64,000 nucleotides of DNA from Caulobacteraceae bacterium (GTDB taxonomy: Bacteria; Pseudomonadota; Alphaproteobacteria; Caulobacterales; Caulobacteraceae): NCBI GenBank assembly GCA_947476325.1, contig CANJPZ010000004.1, forward strand, positions 1 through 64,000, given 5' to 3'. Shown here piece after piece: positions 39,441-48,362 of this stretch (position 1 is its first letter; each line of letters begins with the position of its first letter). The position numbers were made by a program, and so were the translations under genes. The notes beneath the pieces are model-generated. The model was not told the DNA's origin and did no database searches. It was given only the letters and a program-made list of their open reading frames with translations.

Positions 39441-42001
39441 GCGCCCTCGCTGGCCGCGTCGATCAGCAACCAGGCGCGGCCTTCGCCTGTGGCCAGCAGG
39501 ACGGCGATGGCGAAGCCTTGACGATCCTTGCGGGCGGCCTCGTCCAGCAGGGCCTCGAACTTTTCGGTCAGGGCAGCCGCCTCCAGGCGCATGGATGCGT
39601 CGGTGGACAGGCTTCGTGTCAGGCGGCGCAACGCGACCGGCGCCAGACGGCGAACAATTTCGCGGGCGCCGTGGTGATCGCCGGTCTGCAGGATGGGGGC
39701 GATTTCATCGATCCGGCTCTGCGGCAGAAGGGCGTCCGGGTCGATGCCGAGAAGCCCGATCTCGGCGATCAGTCCGCCCTTGGCGGTTGGGGCCTCGCCC
39801 GGTTCGCCATCTATGGACGACAACAGCTCGCGCCACGTCCAGCCGTCGTCATCCCCCTTGATCTTGCCGCGCGCGGCAGGGCCGGCGACCGGCGCGGCCT
39901 CGACTTTTGCGGGCTCTGCGGGCGCGGCGGGATCGGCGTCGCCCGCCGTGGGGGTGAGCCTCAACCGCGAACGGCCGCCGGCTTCGTCCCGGTCCGAATC
40001 AGGCGCCGCGACCGGCGCGGGCGCAGGGATTGGCTCGGCCACGCGAGGCGCGGGCGTTCGGACGGGGCGGGCCGGCGCGGCGCCGCCGACAGCGCCCATG
40101 AGGCGTACCGCTTCGCTGAGCATTTCGTAGTTGCGGCGTACGCGCTCCTGGAAGGCCGCGTCGATGGCCTGGGTTTCCTCGGCCGCCTTGCGGGCGGTAT
40201 CCAGCAGGTCTTCAACGCCTTGCGCGACGGCGGCCTTGACCTCGTCGCTGCGGGCCAAGGCCTCGGCGGGCAGGTTTGTGGTGCGCGAGTCCAGTTCGCT
40301 CAGCAGAGCTTCCAGCTGGCTGACTGTGCTTTTGGCGGCGTCCAGACCCTCGACCAGCCGGGTGCTGGCCCGCTGTCCGGCTTCTTCCACCAGGTTTGCC
40401 GATTGCTCGATGAGGGCGCGGGCCTCGTTGAGGCGGGCCTCGAAGGTGGCGTCAGCCTTCTGGCCTGCCGAGAAAGCCGCATCGCCCAGTTGTTCGATCT
40501 TGAGCCGGGCGCTTTCGGCCTGGCTGGCTGTCGCATCGCGCGCCTCGGCGGCCGAACGCGCCAGGGCTTCGATGGTTTTCTGGGCCTCGTCGCCAAAGGT
40601 TTCGCGTTCGTGACGCGCGGCCTCGGACAGGGCACCGATCGATTTTAACGTCGAGGCGCCGAACAGGTCGCGCTCCTCGGCGGCGGCCTCGGCGACTTCG
40701 CGGAACTGTTCGGCGGTAACTGAGACCAGATCGCGCAGGGACTGACCGCTGGCCTGGGTGTTGGCCGACAGCTCGCTCGCATCGTGGCGCAGCTGGTCGA
40801 GGATTTCGGACAGCTGGGCCTGCTGGCCCTCGACCTGCGCGGCGAAACCTTCCTGTTCCTTGCGCAGCTGGTGCGAGACCGAGACGATGGCGGCGCGCTG
40901 GTCGGCCAGACTGTCTTCGGCCGAGCGGACCTGATCGGTGACAAACGTGCCGGCGGTCTCCAGCCGGATGGCCTGGCGCGACAGGTCCTCGCCAGCGGCG
41001 CGGGCCGCTTCTGAGGCCTCGCTGGCCGCCGCGGCCAGATCGCCGGCCCGGGCGGTGAGGGCCGCTTCGGCTTCGCGGATCTGGGTCTCGGCCAGATCCG
41101 AGGCCTCGGCGACCATACGCGCCTGACGGGCGATGGCCTCTTCGGTGGCGACGACCTGACGCTCCAGGCTGAGGGTCAGGGTCTCCAGAGCTTTGCGCTC
41201 GTCGGAGATGGACTGGGTGAGGGCTGCGGCGGTGCGCGCCGAACTGGCGGCGGCGTCGACCAGACGCGCGGTTTCCGTGGACAGGACATCGCGCAGGGTG
41301 GTCAGCTCGTGCCGGGCCTGTGCTGCGGCGCTAACAGCGCTTTCGATCTCGACCTTGATCAGCTCGACAGCCTGACCGGTGTCGTGGGCCGCCAGCGCTG
41401 CGGGCCGGACCATGTCCTCGGCCTGCCGGCGCGCCAGTTTCGCCTCGCTCGCCAGCCGCGAGCCCTGCGCGGCGGCATAGGCCAGAACCCAGAAGGTGAT
41501 GACCACGCCCGTAGCGATGATGCCAGCCACAGTCAGGGCGACGGGCTTTAGGGTGAACGGCGCGACATCGTAGACATAGCCGCCGAAAAAGGCGCCCAGT
41601 AGGGCAAGCCAGGTCAGGGACGCGATGGCTGCAAGGGCGTAGACACGCCGCCCGCCGCCCACGGTCGTTGACACAGGCGTCTTGCGGGCTGCCGGAAGGT
41701 TGGGCGAACGGGGTTCAGCCACGGTGGTCGCTTTCAGTTCAGTCATGACCGCCGAAAGGGGTTCCTCCGGCCTCGCCCGTCTGGACGTAGACGAAGTCTC
41801 CGGTTTCGGGAGCGCTTCGGCCTCGAAAATACCCTCGGGGCCGGTCTCGATGTCCGGTTGCGAGATGTCCAGATCACCGTCCGGCTCGACGTCGATGGCG
41901 TTGTCGGCCTCGGCGCCGGTTTCCACGGCGGATTCCACCTCGATCGGAGCCACTTCGGCCGCGATCGGGAATTCCGACAGTGACTGTTTCCTGCGCTTCA
42001 T
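39437..42001 (-). CDS. tipN: TipN-like polarity protein
   Basis: This 854-residue protein fits the Caulobacter birth-pole landmark TipN in plan and length (about 888 residues there). It has an acidic N-terminal region of about 115 residues, two close membrane helices (about 120-144 and 153-178), a very long coiled coil (about 180-690), then a Pro/Ala-rich linker and a C-terminal globular part (DDDGWTWRELLSSIDGEP and on) ending near 854. TipN recruits polarity factors at the new pole. The ATG at 42001 (MKRRKQSLSEFP) is chosen because the upstream frame is an arginine-rich shadow. Gene name rests on plan and context; sequence identity was not measured. Confidence 0.75.
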   Translation of the reverse strand: MKRRKQSLSEFPIAAEVAPIEVESAVETGAEADNAIDVEPDGDLDISQPDIETGPEGIFEAEALPKPETSSTSRRARPEEPLSAVMTELKATTVAEPRSPNLPAARKTPVSTTVGGGRRVYALAAIASLTWLALLGAFFGGYVYDVAPFTLKPVALTVAGIIATGVVITFWVLAYAAAQGSRLASEAKLARRQAEDMVRPAALAAHDTGQAVELIKVEIESAVSAAAQARHELTTLRDVLSTETARLVDAAASSARTAAALTQSISDERKALETLTLSLERQVVATEEAIARQARMVAEASDLAETQIREAEAALTARAGDLAAAASEASEAARAAGEDLSRQAIRLETAGTFVTDQVRSAEDSLADQRAAIVSVSHQLRKEQEGFAAQVEGQQAQLSEILDQLRHDASELSANTQASGQSLRDLVSVTAEQFREVAEAAAEERDLFGASTLKSIGALSEAARHERETFGDEAQKTIEALARSAAEARDATASQAESARLKIEQLGDAAFSAGQKADATFEARLNEARALIEQSANLVEEAGQRASTRLVEGLDAAKSTVSQLEALLSELDSRTTNLPAEALARSDEVKAAVAQGVEDLLDTARKAAEETQAIDAAFQERVRRNYEMLSEAVRLMGAVGGAAPARPVRTPAPRVAEPIPAPAPVAAPDSDRDEAGGRSRLRLTPTAGDADPAAPAEPAKVEAAPVAGPAARGKIKGDDDGWTWRELLSSIDGEPGEAPTAKGGLIAEIGLLGIDPDALLPQSRIDEIAPILQTGDHHGAREIVRRLAPVALRRLTRSLSTDASMRLEAAALTEKFEALLDEAARKDRQGFAIAVLLATGEGRAWLLIDAASEGA

Positions 42002-42089
42002 GCGCCCCCATTCCCTGCACGCGGCGACGGACACCGCCGCGCCGCCGATTTGAAATAAACACGGCGCAACGGGCGCGGCAAACCGCCAT

Positions 42090-43220
42090 TCACGATGAGC
42101 GTTGGGAAAACGGCGAAAAGGCTTTGGAAAGCGCCTCCATTTCCTCGGCGACGGCAGGGCGCTCGTTTTCCAGGTAGCGGGCGACCGGCGCGCGCAGGGC
42201 CGGATCGGCGATGAAATGGGCTGAATAGACGGGGCTGGGCAGGTACCCGCGCGAGATCTTGTGGGTTCCTTGCGCGCCTGCTTCGACCCGCGGCACGCCA
42301 AGGCGGATGGCTTCTTCGATGGCGCGGTAATAGCAGAGCTCGAAATGCAGGAAGGGCACGTCCTCGACCGCGCCCCAGTTGCGGCCGTAAAGCGCATCGC
42401 GCCCGATCAGGTTCAGGGCGCCGGCGATCCAGCGCTCGCCACGTCTGGCCATCACCAGCAGCACCCGATCGGCCATGCGCTCGTTCAGCAGCGAGAAGAA
42501 CCGGCGGTTCAGATAGGGCCGACCCCACTTGCGCGAGCCGGTGTCCATGTAGAAGGCGAAGAAGGCGTCCCAGTGGTCTTCGGTCAGGTCGGCGCCGGTC
42601 AGGGCGAGGATTTTCAGACCCTCCTGAGCCAGGCGGCGTTCGCGGCGAATGGTCTTTCGGTGGCTGGACGACAGGGCGGCAAGGAAGTCGTCGAAGGTGG
42701 CGTATCCGTTGTTTTCCCAGTGGAATTGCTGGTCCTGGCGCAAGAGCAGACCCGCTTCGCCGGCCAGGCGCCATTCGTCTTCTTCCAGGAAGGTGATGTG
42801 GACGGATGAGGCGCCCGTGGACTGCGTCAGGTCCATCGCTCCGGCCAGCAGGACGCGGCGCGCCTCGTCAGTGCTCGCGATCAGTCTCGGACCTGTGGCC
42901 GGGGTGAAAGGCACGGCGGCCTGAAGCTTGGGATAGTAGCGCCCGCCGGCCCGTTCGTAGGCCTCAGCCCAGGCGTGGTCGAAGACATATTCGCCCTGAC
43001 TGTGGGACTTCAGATAGAGCGGCATGACACCGCCCTGGGTGGTCAGGTGACAGGGTCGCCAGCCGGTGCGCGGCGACACGCAGCCGCTTTCCTCGAGGAT
43101 GTTCAGGAAGTCGTAACTGACGAAAGGGTTGCCGGATGGTGCGGCGGCGGCATCCCAGACGTCGCGGCCGATGTCGGCTATGGCGGCGTGGACCGAAACC
43201 TTCACCGGTCTAAGGCTCAA
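42090..43220 (-). CDS. COG3146 N-acyltransferase-like protein (DUF482, peptidogalycan biosynthesis family)
   Basis: This 376-residue protein belongs to the DUF482/COG3146 family of FemAB-like GNAT-fold acyltransferases. Family features are ASGNPFVSYDFLNILEESGCVSPRTGWRPCHL near the start, GEYVFDHAWAEAYERAGGRYYPKLQAAVPFTPATGPRL in the middle and a C-terminal FELCYYRAIEEAIRLGVPRVEAGAQGTHKISRGYLP. Function is unproven. It overlaps the phosphodiesterase gene by 11 bases in a coupled ridA-GDPD-acyltransferase set. Confidence 0.88.
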   Translation of the reverse strand: MSLRPVKVSVHAAIADIGRDVWDAAAAPSGNPFVSYDFLNILEESGCVSPRTGWRPCHLTTQGGVMPLYLKSHSQGEYVFDHAWAEAYERAGGRYYPKLQAAVPFTPATGPRLIASTDEARRVLLAGAMDLTQSTGASSVHITFLEEDEWRLAGEAGLLLRQDQQFHWENNGYATFDDFLAALSSSHRKTIRRERRLAQEGLKILALTGADLTEDHWDAFFAFYMDTGSRKWGRPYLNRRFFSLLNERMADRVLLVMARRGERWIAGALNLIGRDALYGRNWGAVEDVPFLHFELCYYRAIEEAIRLGVPRVEAGAQGTHKISRGYLPSPVYSAHFIADPALRAPVARYLENERPAVAEEMEALSKAFSPFSQRSS

Positions 43221-43956
43221 ACCCTTCGAAGATCATGTTGTCGGCGTGCGGCTTGGCCTTTTCCCAGTCGGCCGGCGATTTCATCGTCCAGGCGACCACC
43301 GGCATGCCTTTGGCGCGCAAGGCCGCGGCCGGCTTGCCCGCGACGATGTCAGCGCCCAGAGCCAGAAAGTGGGGCTTGGCCAGTCCGACATGTTCAAGAG
43401 CGGCGTAGGCGCGCTGCTGCTCACGGGCCATGTGCTCGTTGTCGCGATAGGAATAGCTGTCCAGCCCGCGCAAAATCTGCGGGTGGTGCTGGGCGAACCA
43501 GGCGTGGGAATAGGGATTGAAGCCGATCACGGCGGTCGGCCCATTGTGATTGATAAGGATCTCGCAAACGCGCTTTTCCAGCGGCCCGACGTCGCCATAA
43601 GGGGTTTTCAGCTCGATCAGCACCATGGCCTGGTGTCCGATCACGGCGAGCGCCTCGGCCAGGGTCGGGATGGTCTCGTCCGTGCCCATCAGACGGGTCC
43701 TGGCCAGGTCGGCGGTGTGGTGATCGGTGAGACGGCCTTCAACGCCGGTCAGGCGGTCCATGGTCAGGTCGTGGAAGACCATGGCTTCGCCATCAGCCGA
43801 CAGCTGGACGTCCAGTTCGATGCCGTAGTTGGCAACCGCGGCGGCCTGGAAGGCGGCGAGCGAGTTTTCCGGCGCGCCGCCGGGAGTCCACAATCCCCGA
43901 TGCGCGATCGGGGGTTTGAACAACAGGTCCCAGGCCTCGCCGTGTTCGTGTCTCAC
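43210..43956 (-). CDS. Glycerophosphodiester phosphodiesterase family protein
   Basis: This 248-residue GDPD-type TIM-barrel phosphodiesterase shows AHRGLW at the start, PENSLAAF for the usual PENT motif, the metal ligands in GIELDVQLSADGEAMVFHDLTMDRLT, and a C-terminal GMPVVAWTMKS. It probably cleaves glycerophosphodiesters in the cytosol, as no signal peptide is visible. Its start overlaps the ridA stop by 4 bases and its end overlaps the acyltransferase gene. Confidence 0.9.
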   Translation of the reverse strand: MRHEHGEAWDLLFKPPIAHRGLWTPGGAPENSLAAFQAAAVANYGIELDVQLSADGEAMVFHDLTMDRLTGVEGRLTDHHTADLARTRLMGTDETIPTLAEALAVIGHQAMVLIELKTPYGDVGPLEKRVCEILINHNGPTAVIGFNPYSHAWFAQHHPQILRGLDSYSYRDNEHMAREQQRAYAALEHVGLAKPHFLALGADIVAGKPAAALRAKGMPVVAWTMKSPADWEKAKPHADNMIFEGFEP

Positions 43957-44411
43957 GAGACCTCCACGATGGCGTCGACCTCAACAGCGAAGTTGAGCGG
44001 CAGGCGATAGACCCCGACCGCCGCGCGCGCATGCCGCCCCGCATTGCCGAAGGCTTCGACCATAAGGTCGGAGCAGCCGTTCAGCACCTTGGGGATGTCA
44101 TAGAAGTTCGGACCCGCCTGGACAAAGCCGGTCAACTTGACCACCCGCTTGACCCGGTCAAGATCGCCGACCGCGACGCGCATCTGGGCGATCAGGTTGA
44201 CGGCGCACATGGCGGCCGCCTCCTGCGCCCGCTCCAGCGAGACATCCTCGCCCACCACGCCCTTGATCCCGCCGGTTTCATCGACGCTGACCTGACCTGA
44301 AATGTGCAGCAGATCGCCCACCCGGTTGAACGCCACATAGGAGCCGATCGGCTCTACCGGCTGGGGCAGGGTCACGCCCAGGGCGGATAGCCGGTTTTCA
44401 ACTTCACTCAT
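43953..44411 (-). CDS. RidA family protein
   Basis: This 152-residue YjgF/Rid-family protein belongs to the group that removes reactive enamine/imine intermediates or has related roles. Family marks are GDLLHISGQVSVDETGG (SGQ region), AAMCAVNLIAQMRVAVGDLDRVKRVVKLTGFVQ and GRHARAAVGVYRLPLNFAVEVDAI, where the AR residue in the last block is typical of active-type RidA. It is the first gene of a three-gene coupled set on the minus strand and diverges from divK. Confidence 0.92.
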   Translation of the reverse strand: MSEVENRLSALGVTLPQPVEPIGSYVAFNRVGDLLHISGQVSVDETGGIKGVVGEDVSLERAQEAAAMCAVNLIAQMRVAVGDLDRVKRVVKLTGFVQAGPNFYDIPKVLNGCSDLMVEAFGNAGRHARAAVGVYRLPLNFAVEVDAIVEVS

Positions 44412-44486
44412 GCGCTCTCCTTAGGCCATGGCCCGCGCTGATCCTAGTCGCTCGTACAAGGCTTCGGAAAGGCCGGCGCAACGCGG

Positions 44487-44501
44487 CTAACGCGATTTTA
44501 G
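44487..44501. promoter_or_regulatory. Weak CtrA-like box upstream of divK
   Basis: CTAA-N7-TTAG (44487-44490 and 44498-44501) differs from the CtrA consensus TTAA-N7-TTAA at one base per half-site. It lies about 85 bases before divK, whose Caulobacter promoter is CtrA-controlled. Chance similarity is possible. Confidence 0.3.
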
Positions 44502-44586
44502 GGATATCGCCCGCACATTGAGACTCAATAGGGCGCAGAAGCGGTCGCTTGCCGCTTCGCGCCCGAACACAACCGGTCGGGGTCTG

Positions 44587-44952
44587 ATGTCCAAGAAAGT
44601 CCTCATCGTCGAGGATAACGAGCTGAACATGAAGCTGTTTCATGATCTGCTCGACGCGCAGGGATACGAAACCCTGCAGACCCGCGAGGGACTGCAGGCG
44701 CTCGCTCTGGCGCGGCTGCATCACCCTGACCTGATTTTGATGGATATCCAGCTGCCGGAAATCTCGGGTCTCGAGGTCACCAAGTGGCTCAAGGAAGACG
44801 ATGAACTGTCCCACATCCCCGTAATCGCCGTCACGGCCTTCGCCATGAAAGGCGATGAGGAACGTATTCGTGAAGGCGGTTGCGAAGCCTATCTGTCGAA
44901 ACCCATATCGGTGGCTCAGTTTCTTGAGACCGTCCGAAAGTTTCTGGGGTAG
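44587..44952 (+). CDS. divK: Single-domain response regulator DivK
   Basis: A 121-residue receiver domain with no output domain. Phosphoacceptor Asp53 lies in [10 protein letters not shown], acidic pair Glu9-Asp10 in LIVEDNE and Lys in SKPIS near the end; Asp53 is the same number as in C. crescentus DivK. DivK~P acts through DivL and CckA to lower CtrA activity and is switched by PleC and DivJ. The ATG at 44587 gives [14 protein letters not shown], the family start. pleD begins 3 bases after the stop, the conserved Caulobacter pairing. Confidence 0.96.
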   Translation: MSKKVLIVEDNELNMKLFHDLLDAQGYETLQTREGLQALALARLHHPDLILMDIQLPEISGLEVTKWLKEDDELSHIPVIAVTAFAMKGDEERIREGGCEAYLSKPISVAQFLETVRKFLG

Positions 44953-44955
44953 CCG

Positions 44956-46320
44956 ATGGTTGCGCGCATCCTCGTCGTCGACGACATTGAAGCCAACGTC
45001 CGGCTGCTCGAAGCCAAGCTGTCGGCCGAATATTATCAGGTCCTGACCGCCTACGACGGGCCCACCGCCCTGGCCATGGCCGCAGCCGAGCGACCCGACA
45101 TCATCCTGCTGGACGTCATGATGCCCGGCATGGACGGGTTCGAGGTCTGCCGTCGTCTGAAGGACGACGCCCTGACCCGGCATATCCCCGTCGTCATGGT
45201 CACCGCTCTGGATGGCCGCAACGACCGTGTCACAGGGCTGGAAGCGGGCGCGGATGAATTCCTGACCAAGCCCATCGACGATCTGATGCTGTTTTCGCGG
45301 GTGCGCAGCCTGACGCGTCTGAAGACCATCATGGACGAGCTTCGCCAGCGCGAGGATTCTGGCCGGCGCATGGGCGTTATCGCCGGCGCGGCCGAGCGGT
45401 TGGGCGGCAGCGGCGGGCGGGTGCTGGTGGTCGACGACAACGAACGCCAGGCCGAGCGCATGGCGGCCGAGCTGGCGGTCGATCACCGCCCCATCGTCGA
45501 GACTGATCCGGAAAAAGCCCATCTGGCGGCGCGCGGCCCTGTCGATCTGATGATCGTCAACGCCAATGCGCGGGCCTTTGACGGCCTGCGATTTGCGGCC
45601 CAGATCCGCTCGGATGAGGCGACGCGCAATGTGCCGATCCTAGTGATCATCGACCCCGATGACCGGGTCAAGATGGTCAAGGCGCTGGAGATCGGCGTCA
45701 ACGACCTGCTGGCCCGCCCCATTGATCCGCAGGAGCTGTCCGCGCGGGTTCGCACCCAGATCAAGCGCAAGCGCTATACTGATTTCCTCCGCACCAACCT
45801 AGACTATTCACTGGAGCTGGCGGTCACCGACCAGCTCACGGGGCTTCACAACCGCCGCTACATGGCCGGCCAGCTGGACGCCCTGGTCGCTCGCGCCACC
45901 AAGGGTGGCGAACCGGTTGCGGCCTTGCTGATCGATATCGACCACTTCAAGCAGATCAACGACAACTACGGCCATGACGCCGGCGACGAGGTGCTGCGCG
46001 AATTTGCGCTGCGGGTGGCCTCGAACGTGCGCGCCATCGACCTGCCGTGTCGCTACGGGGGCGAAGAGTTCGTGGTCATCATGCCCGACACGCCCATCGA
46101 AGGTGCCCAGCTGGTCGCCGAGCGCATTCGCCTGCATGTCTCGGGCGCGCCGTTCCGGGTGACCGGCGCCGCCGAGGCCCTGACCGTAACCATCTCGATT
46201 GGCGTCGCCGCGAGCTGCGGTGAGACCGATACGCCCGAGGCCCTGCTCAAGCGCGCCGACCAGGGCGTCTACGAGGCCAAGGCCGCCGGCCGCAACAAGG
46301 TCGTCGCCAAGGCGGCTTGA
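44956..46320 (+). CDS. pleD: Response regulator and diguanylate cyclase PleD
   Basis: This 454-residue REC-REC'-GGDEF protein makes c-di-GMP for the swarmer-to-stalked transition. REC1 has Asp53 in LLDVMMPG; the second receiver (about 153-270) is the adaptor without a clear phosphate site. The active site GGEEF occupies 368-372 and the inhibitory site RxxD is Arg359-Ala-Ile-Asp362; these numbers equal those recalled for C. crescentus PleD, as does the length. It is just behind divK and just ahead of a tandem TetR gene. Confidence 0.97.
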   Translation: MVARILVVDDIEANVRLLEAKLSAEYYQVLTAYDGPTALAMAAAERPDIILLDVMMPGMDGFEVCRRLKDDALTRHIPVVMVTALDGRNDRVTGLEAGADEFLTKPIDDLMLFSRVRSLTRLKTIMDELRQREDSGRRMGVIAGAAERLGGSGGRVLVVDDNERQAERMAAELAVDHRPIVETDPEKAHLAARGPVDLMIVNANARAFDGLRFAAQIRSDEATRNVPILVIIDPDDRVKMVKALEIGVNDLLARPIDPQELSARVRTQIKRKRYTDFLRTNLDYSLELAVTDQLTGLHNRRYMAGQLDALVARATKGGEPVAALLIDIDHFKQINDNYGHDAGDEVLREFALRVASNVRAIDLPCRYGGEEFVVIMPDTPIEGAQLVAERIRLHVSGAPFRVTGAAEALTVTISIGVAASCGETDTPEALLKRADQGVYEAKAAGRNKVVAKAA

Positions 46321-46352
46321 TCGCTGCAGCGCCTCGTGACACCCCATTGGCG

Positions 46353-47558
46353 GTGAACGTCAGCTCCGCCCGTCCCTCCGGCGCCAAGTACGCCGCCAAG
46401 AAGAGCGCCATCCTGGCCGCCGCGACGCGCGTCCTGAACGATCAGGGCACCCGGGGCTTCACCCTGGCCGAGGTCGCCAGGCGGATGAACATGCATCCGG
46501 TCAGCCTGACCTACTATTTCCGGACCCGCGAACTTCTGGCCAGCGAGTGCCTTTTGACCACCATCGCCCGGTTCGGGCAGATGGCCGAGCAGGCGAGCCT
46601 TGCAGCCACAGCGCGCGAGCGCATCTCAGCCTTCATAGCCGCCTACTTTGACGTTCGACGTCAGGTTGCGCTGGGCGAGCAGGCGCCGCTGGCCTCGTTC
46701 AGCGAGTTGCGGCTCATCGACCGGTCTGCGGATTCCCCCGTCATTGTGGCTTTCATTGCCATGATGAAGCAGGTGCGCGCCCTTTTTCCACATGAAGCGC
46801 CGGGCCAGGTGCGAGCGATTCAGGCACGCCTGATGATGGAGCACTTGAGCTGGACGCGGGTCTGGATCGACCGTTACGAGCCCGCCGAACTCACCGCCGC
46901 CGGCCAGCGCCTTGCAGACATTTTTATTGGCGGCCTCTCGGCAAGGGGCTCAACCTGGCCGCAGACTAGGCCCTTTGCATTGGGGTCCGCGCCCACCAGC
47001 GAGATCACGCGCGAGCGCTATCTGGTGGCCGCCACCGAGCTGATCAATCGCCTGGGCTTTGACGGCGCGTCCGTCGACCTGATCGCCAGCAGCCTGAACG
47101 TCACCAAGGGCTCGTTCTATCACCACAACGCAGCCAAGGAGCAGTTGCTGGTCGACTGTTTCGACCGCACCTTCACCCTGTTCCGTCAGGCTCAGGCGCT
47201 GGCCACCGGCGCGCGGGCTTGGGACCGGCTGGCCTCGATGACCCGGGCGCTGGTCCGCTATCAGCAGAGCGGAGAAGACGGGCGGCTGTTGCGCAACTAC
47301 GCCATGGCCGCCCTGCCGGCGAAAGCGCGACCCCTGGTCATCGCCCGATATCAGGAACTGGCGGGCCGGATCGCCACCCTGATCGGCGAGGGGATTTCGG
47401 ATGGCTCGATTCGCCCGGTGGATCCGCTGCTGGCCGCCCATGTGGTGATCGGCCTGGTCAACGCTTCATCCTATCTGGAGAGCTGGGTGCGGGGCGTCGA
47501 GGACCTGGATCTTTCCGAGGCGCTGGCCCGGCCGGGATTGATGGGCGTCGGCTTCTGA
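46353..47558 (+). CDS. Tandem TetR-family regulator (two HTH domains)
   Basis: A protein of about 400 residues carrying two full TetR N-terminal helix-turn-helix units in one chain: the first KSAILAAATRVLNDQGTRGFTLAEVARRMNMHPVSLTYYFRTREL, the second RERYLVAATELINRLGFDGASVDLIASSLNVTKGSFYHHNAAKEQL about 215 residues later, each followed by a helical ligand domain. Most TetR proteins are single units of about 200 residues that dimerise. GTG at 46353 is chosen; a TTG at 46317 would overlap pleD's stop. No clear ribosome site is seen for either. Target unknown; position suggests co-expression with pleD. Confidence 0.83.
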   Translation: MNVSSARPSGAKYAAKKSAILAAATRVLNDQGTRGFTLAEVARRMNMHPVSLTYYFRTRELLASECLLTTIARFGQMAEQASLAATARERISAFIAAYFDVRRQVALGEQAPLASFSELRLIDRSADSPVIVAFIAMMKQVRALFPHEAPGQVRAIQARLMMEHLSWTRVWIDRYEPAELTAAGQRLADIFIGGLSARGSTWPQTRPFALGSAPTSEITRERYLVAATELINRLGFDGASVDLIASSLNVTKGSFYHHNAAKEQLLVDCFDRTFTLFRQAQALATGARAWDRLASMTRALVRYQQSGEDGRLLRNYAMAALPAKARPLVIARYQELAGRIATLIGEGISDGSIRPVDPLLAAHVVIGLVNASSYLESWVRGVEDLDLSEALARPGLMGVGF

Positions 47559-47562
47559 CACG

Positions 47563-47598
47563 AAAAAACGCCCGGGAATGACCCCGGGCGCTTTTTTT
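47563..47598. terminator. Bidirectional rho-independent terminator between tetR and rpmG
   Basis: A perfect 8-bp stem (cgcccggg 47569-47576, cccgggcg 47583-47590) with a 6-nt loop, flanked by an A-run at 47563-47568 and a T-run at 47592-47598. It ends transcription from both the plus-strand divK-pleD-tetR unit and the minus-strand rpmG. Confidence 0.92.
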
Positions 47599-47622
47599 GA
47601 TCTGGCGTAAGGCGAAGACGCC

Positions 47623-47790
47623 CTACTTGATCTTGCCTTCCTTGAACTCGACGTGCTTGCGCACGACGGGATCGTATTTCTTCAGCACCAGCTTTTCGGT
47701 CATGGTGCGGGCGTTCTTCTTGGTCACATAGAAGAACCCTGTGTCCGCCGAGGAGTTCAGGCGGATCTTGATGGAGGCTGGCTTGGCCAT
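47623..47790 (-). CDS. rpmG: 50S ribosomal protein L33
   Basis: A 55-residue ribosomal protein: the frame begins [20 protein letters not shown] and continues [21 protein letters not shown], then [14 protein letters not shown]. This is the alphaproteobacterial L33 type, without the zinc-binding cysteines. It starts at the CAT at 47788-47790 and ends at the CTA at 47623-47625, just before the bidirectional terminator. Confidence 0.95.
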   Translation of the reverse strand: MAKPASIKIRLNSSADTGFFYVTKKNARTMTEKLVLKKYDPVVRKHVEFKEGKIK

Positions 47791-47956
47791 GTCTCTTAAC
47801 TTACCTTGCGGGGGCGCGCGGCCCGGAATTCGGAGGCGCGGAACATACGCATAAAGCCCACGAAGTCAACGCCAGCATTGGCCTACAAAAGCCACGCTTA
47901 GAACGAATTATGACTTTGGCCGTTTTGAGTGAAAGTCGTTGCGAAAGGATCGTCCC

Positions 47957-48358
47957 ATGAAACGCAATTTAGTCCTGTCTCTGACCCTCTTCGGCGCCGC
48001 CGGATTGCTGGCATCCTGCGCGGGAGACAGCACGCCCACCCTGGCGCGCAGCACCGCCGGCGGACAGTGCTTCCACCCGGTTGACGTCGTCTCGTTCAAC
48101 AAGCTCAGTGTCACCCGGTTCGCCTTGCACACGCAAAGGGGCGATGTCTTCACCGCCGATCTGCCGGTCTGTCAGGGCATCGACTTTGCCATGCAGGTCG
48201 CCATCCAGCCGGTCAGCAACACCCAGGTCTGCGACGGTGATGTGGCCCGCCTGATCACCCGCGATCCCGGTGGTCATGATCTCAGCTGCCCGGCCTACAA
48301 CTTCCATCACCTGTCGGCGGCCGAAGTGGCGGCCCTGCCGCAGGCGGCCCAGCGCTGA
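47957..48358 (+). CDS. Lipoprotein of DUF6491 type
   Basis: This 133-residue product starts MKRNLVLSLTLFGAAGLLASCAGD, a lipoprotein signal with lipobox LASC. The rest matches the DUF6491 plan of a small secreted domain with paired cysteines: QCFHPVDVVSFNKLS, then DLPVCQGIDFAMQVAIQP, TQVCDGDVARLITRD and LSCPAYNFHHLS. ATG 47957 is preceded by GAAAGGA. Function unknown; it is convergent with the DUF5990 gene. Confidence 0.75.
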   Translation: MKRNLVLSLTLFGAAGLLASCAGDSTPTLARSTAGGQCFHPVDVVSFNKLSVTRFALHTQRGDVFTADLPVCQGIDFAMQVAIQPVSNTQVCDGDVARLITRDPGGHDLSCPAYNFHHLSAAEVAALPQAAQR

Positions 48359-48362
48359 CCCT

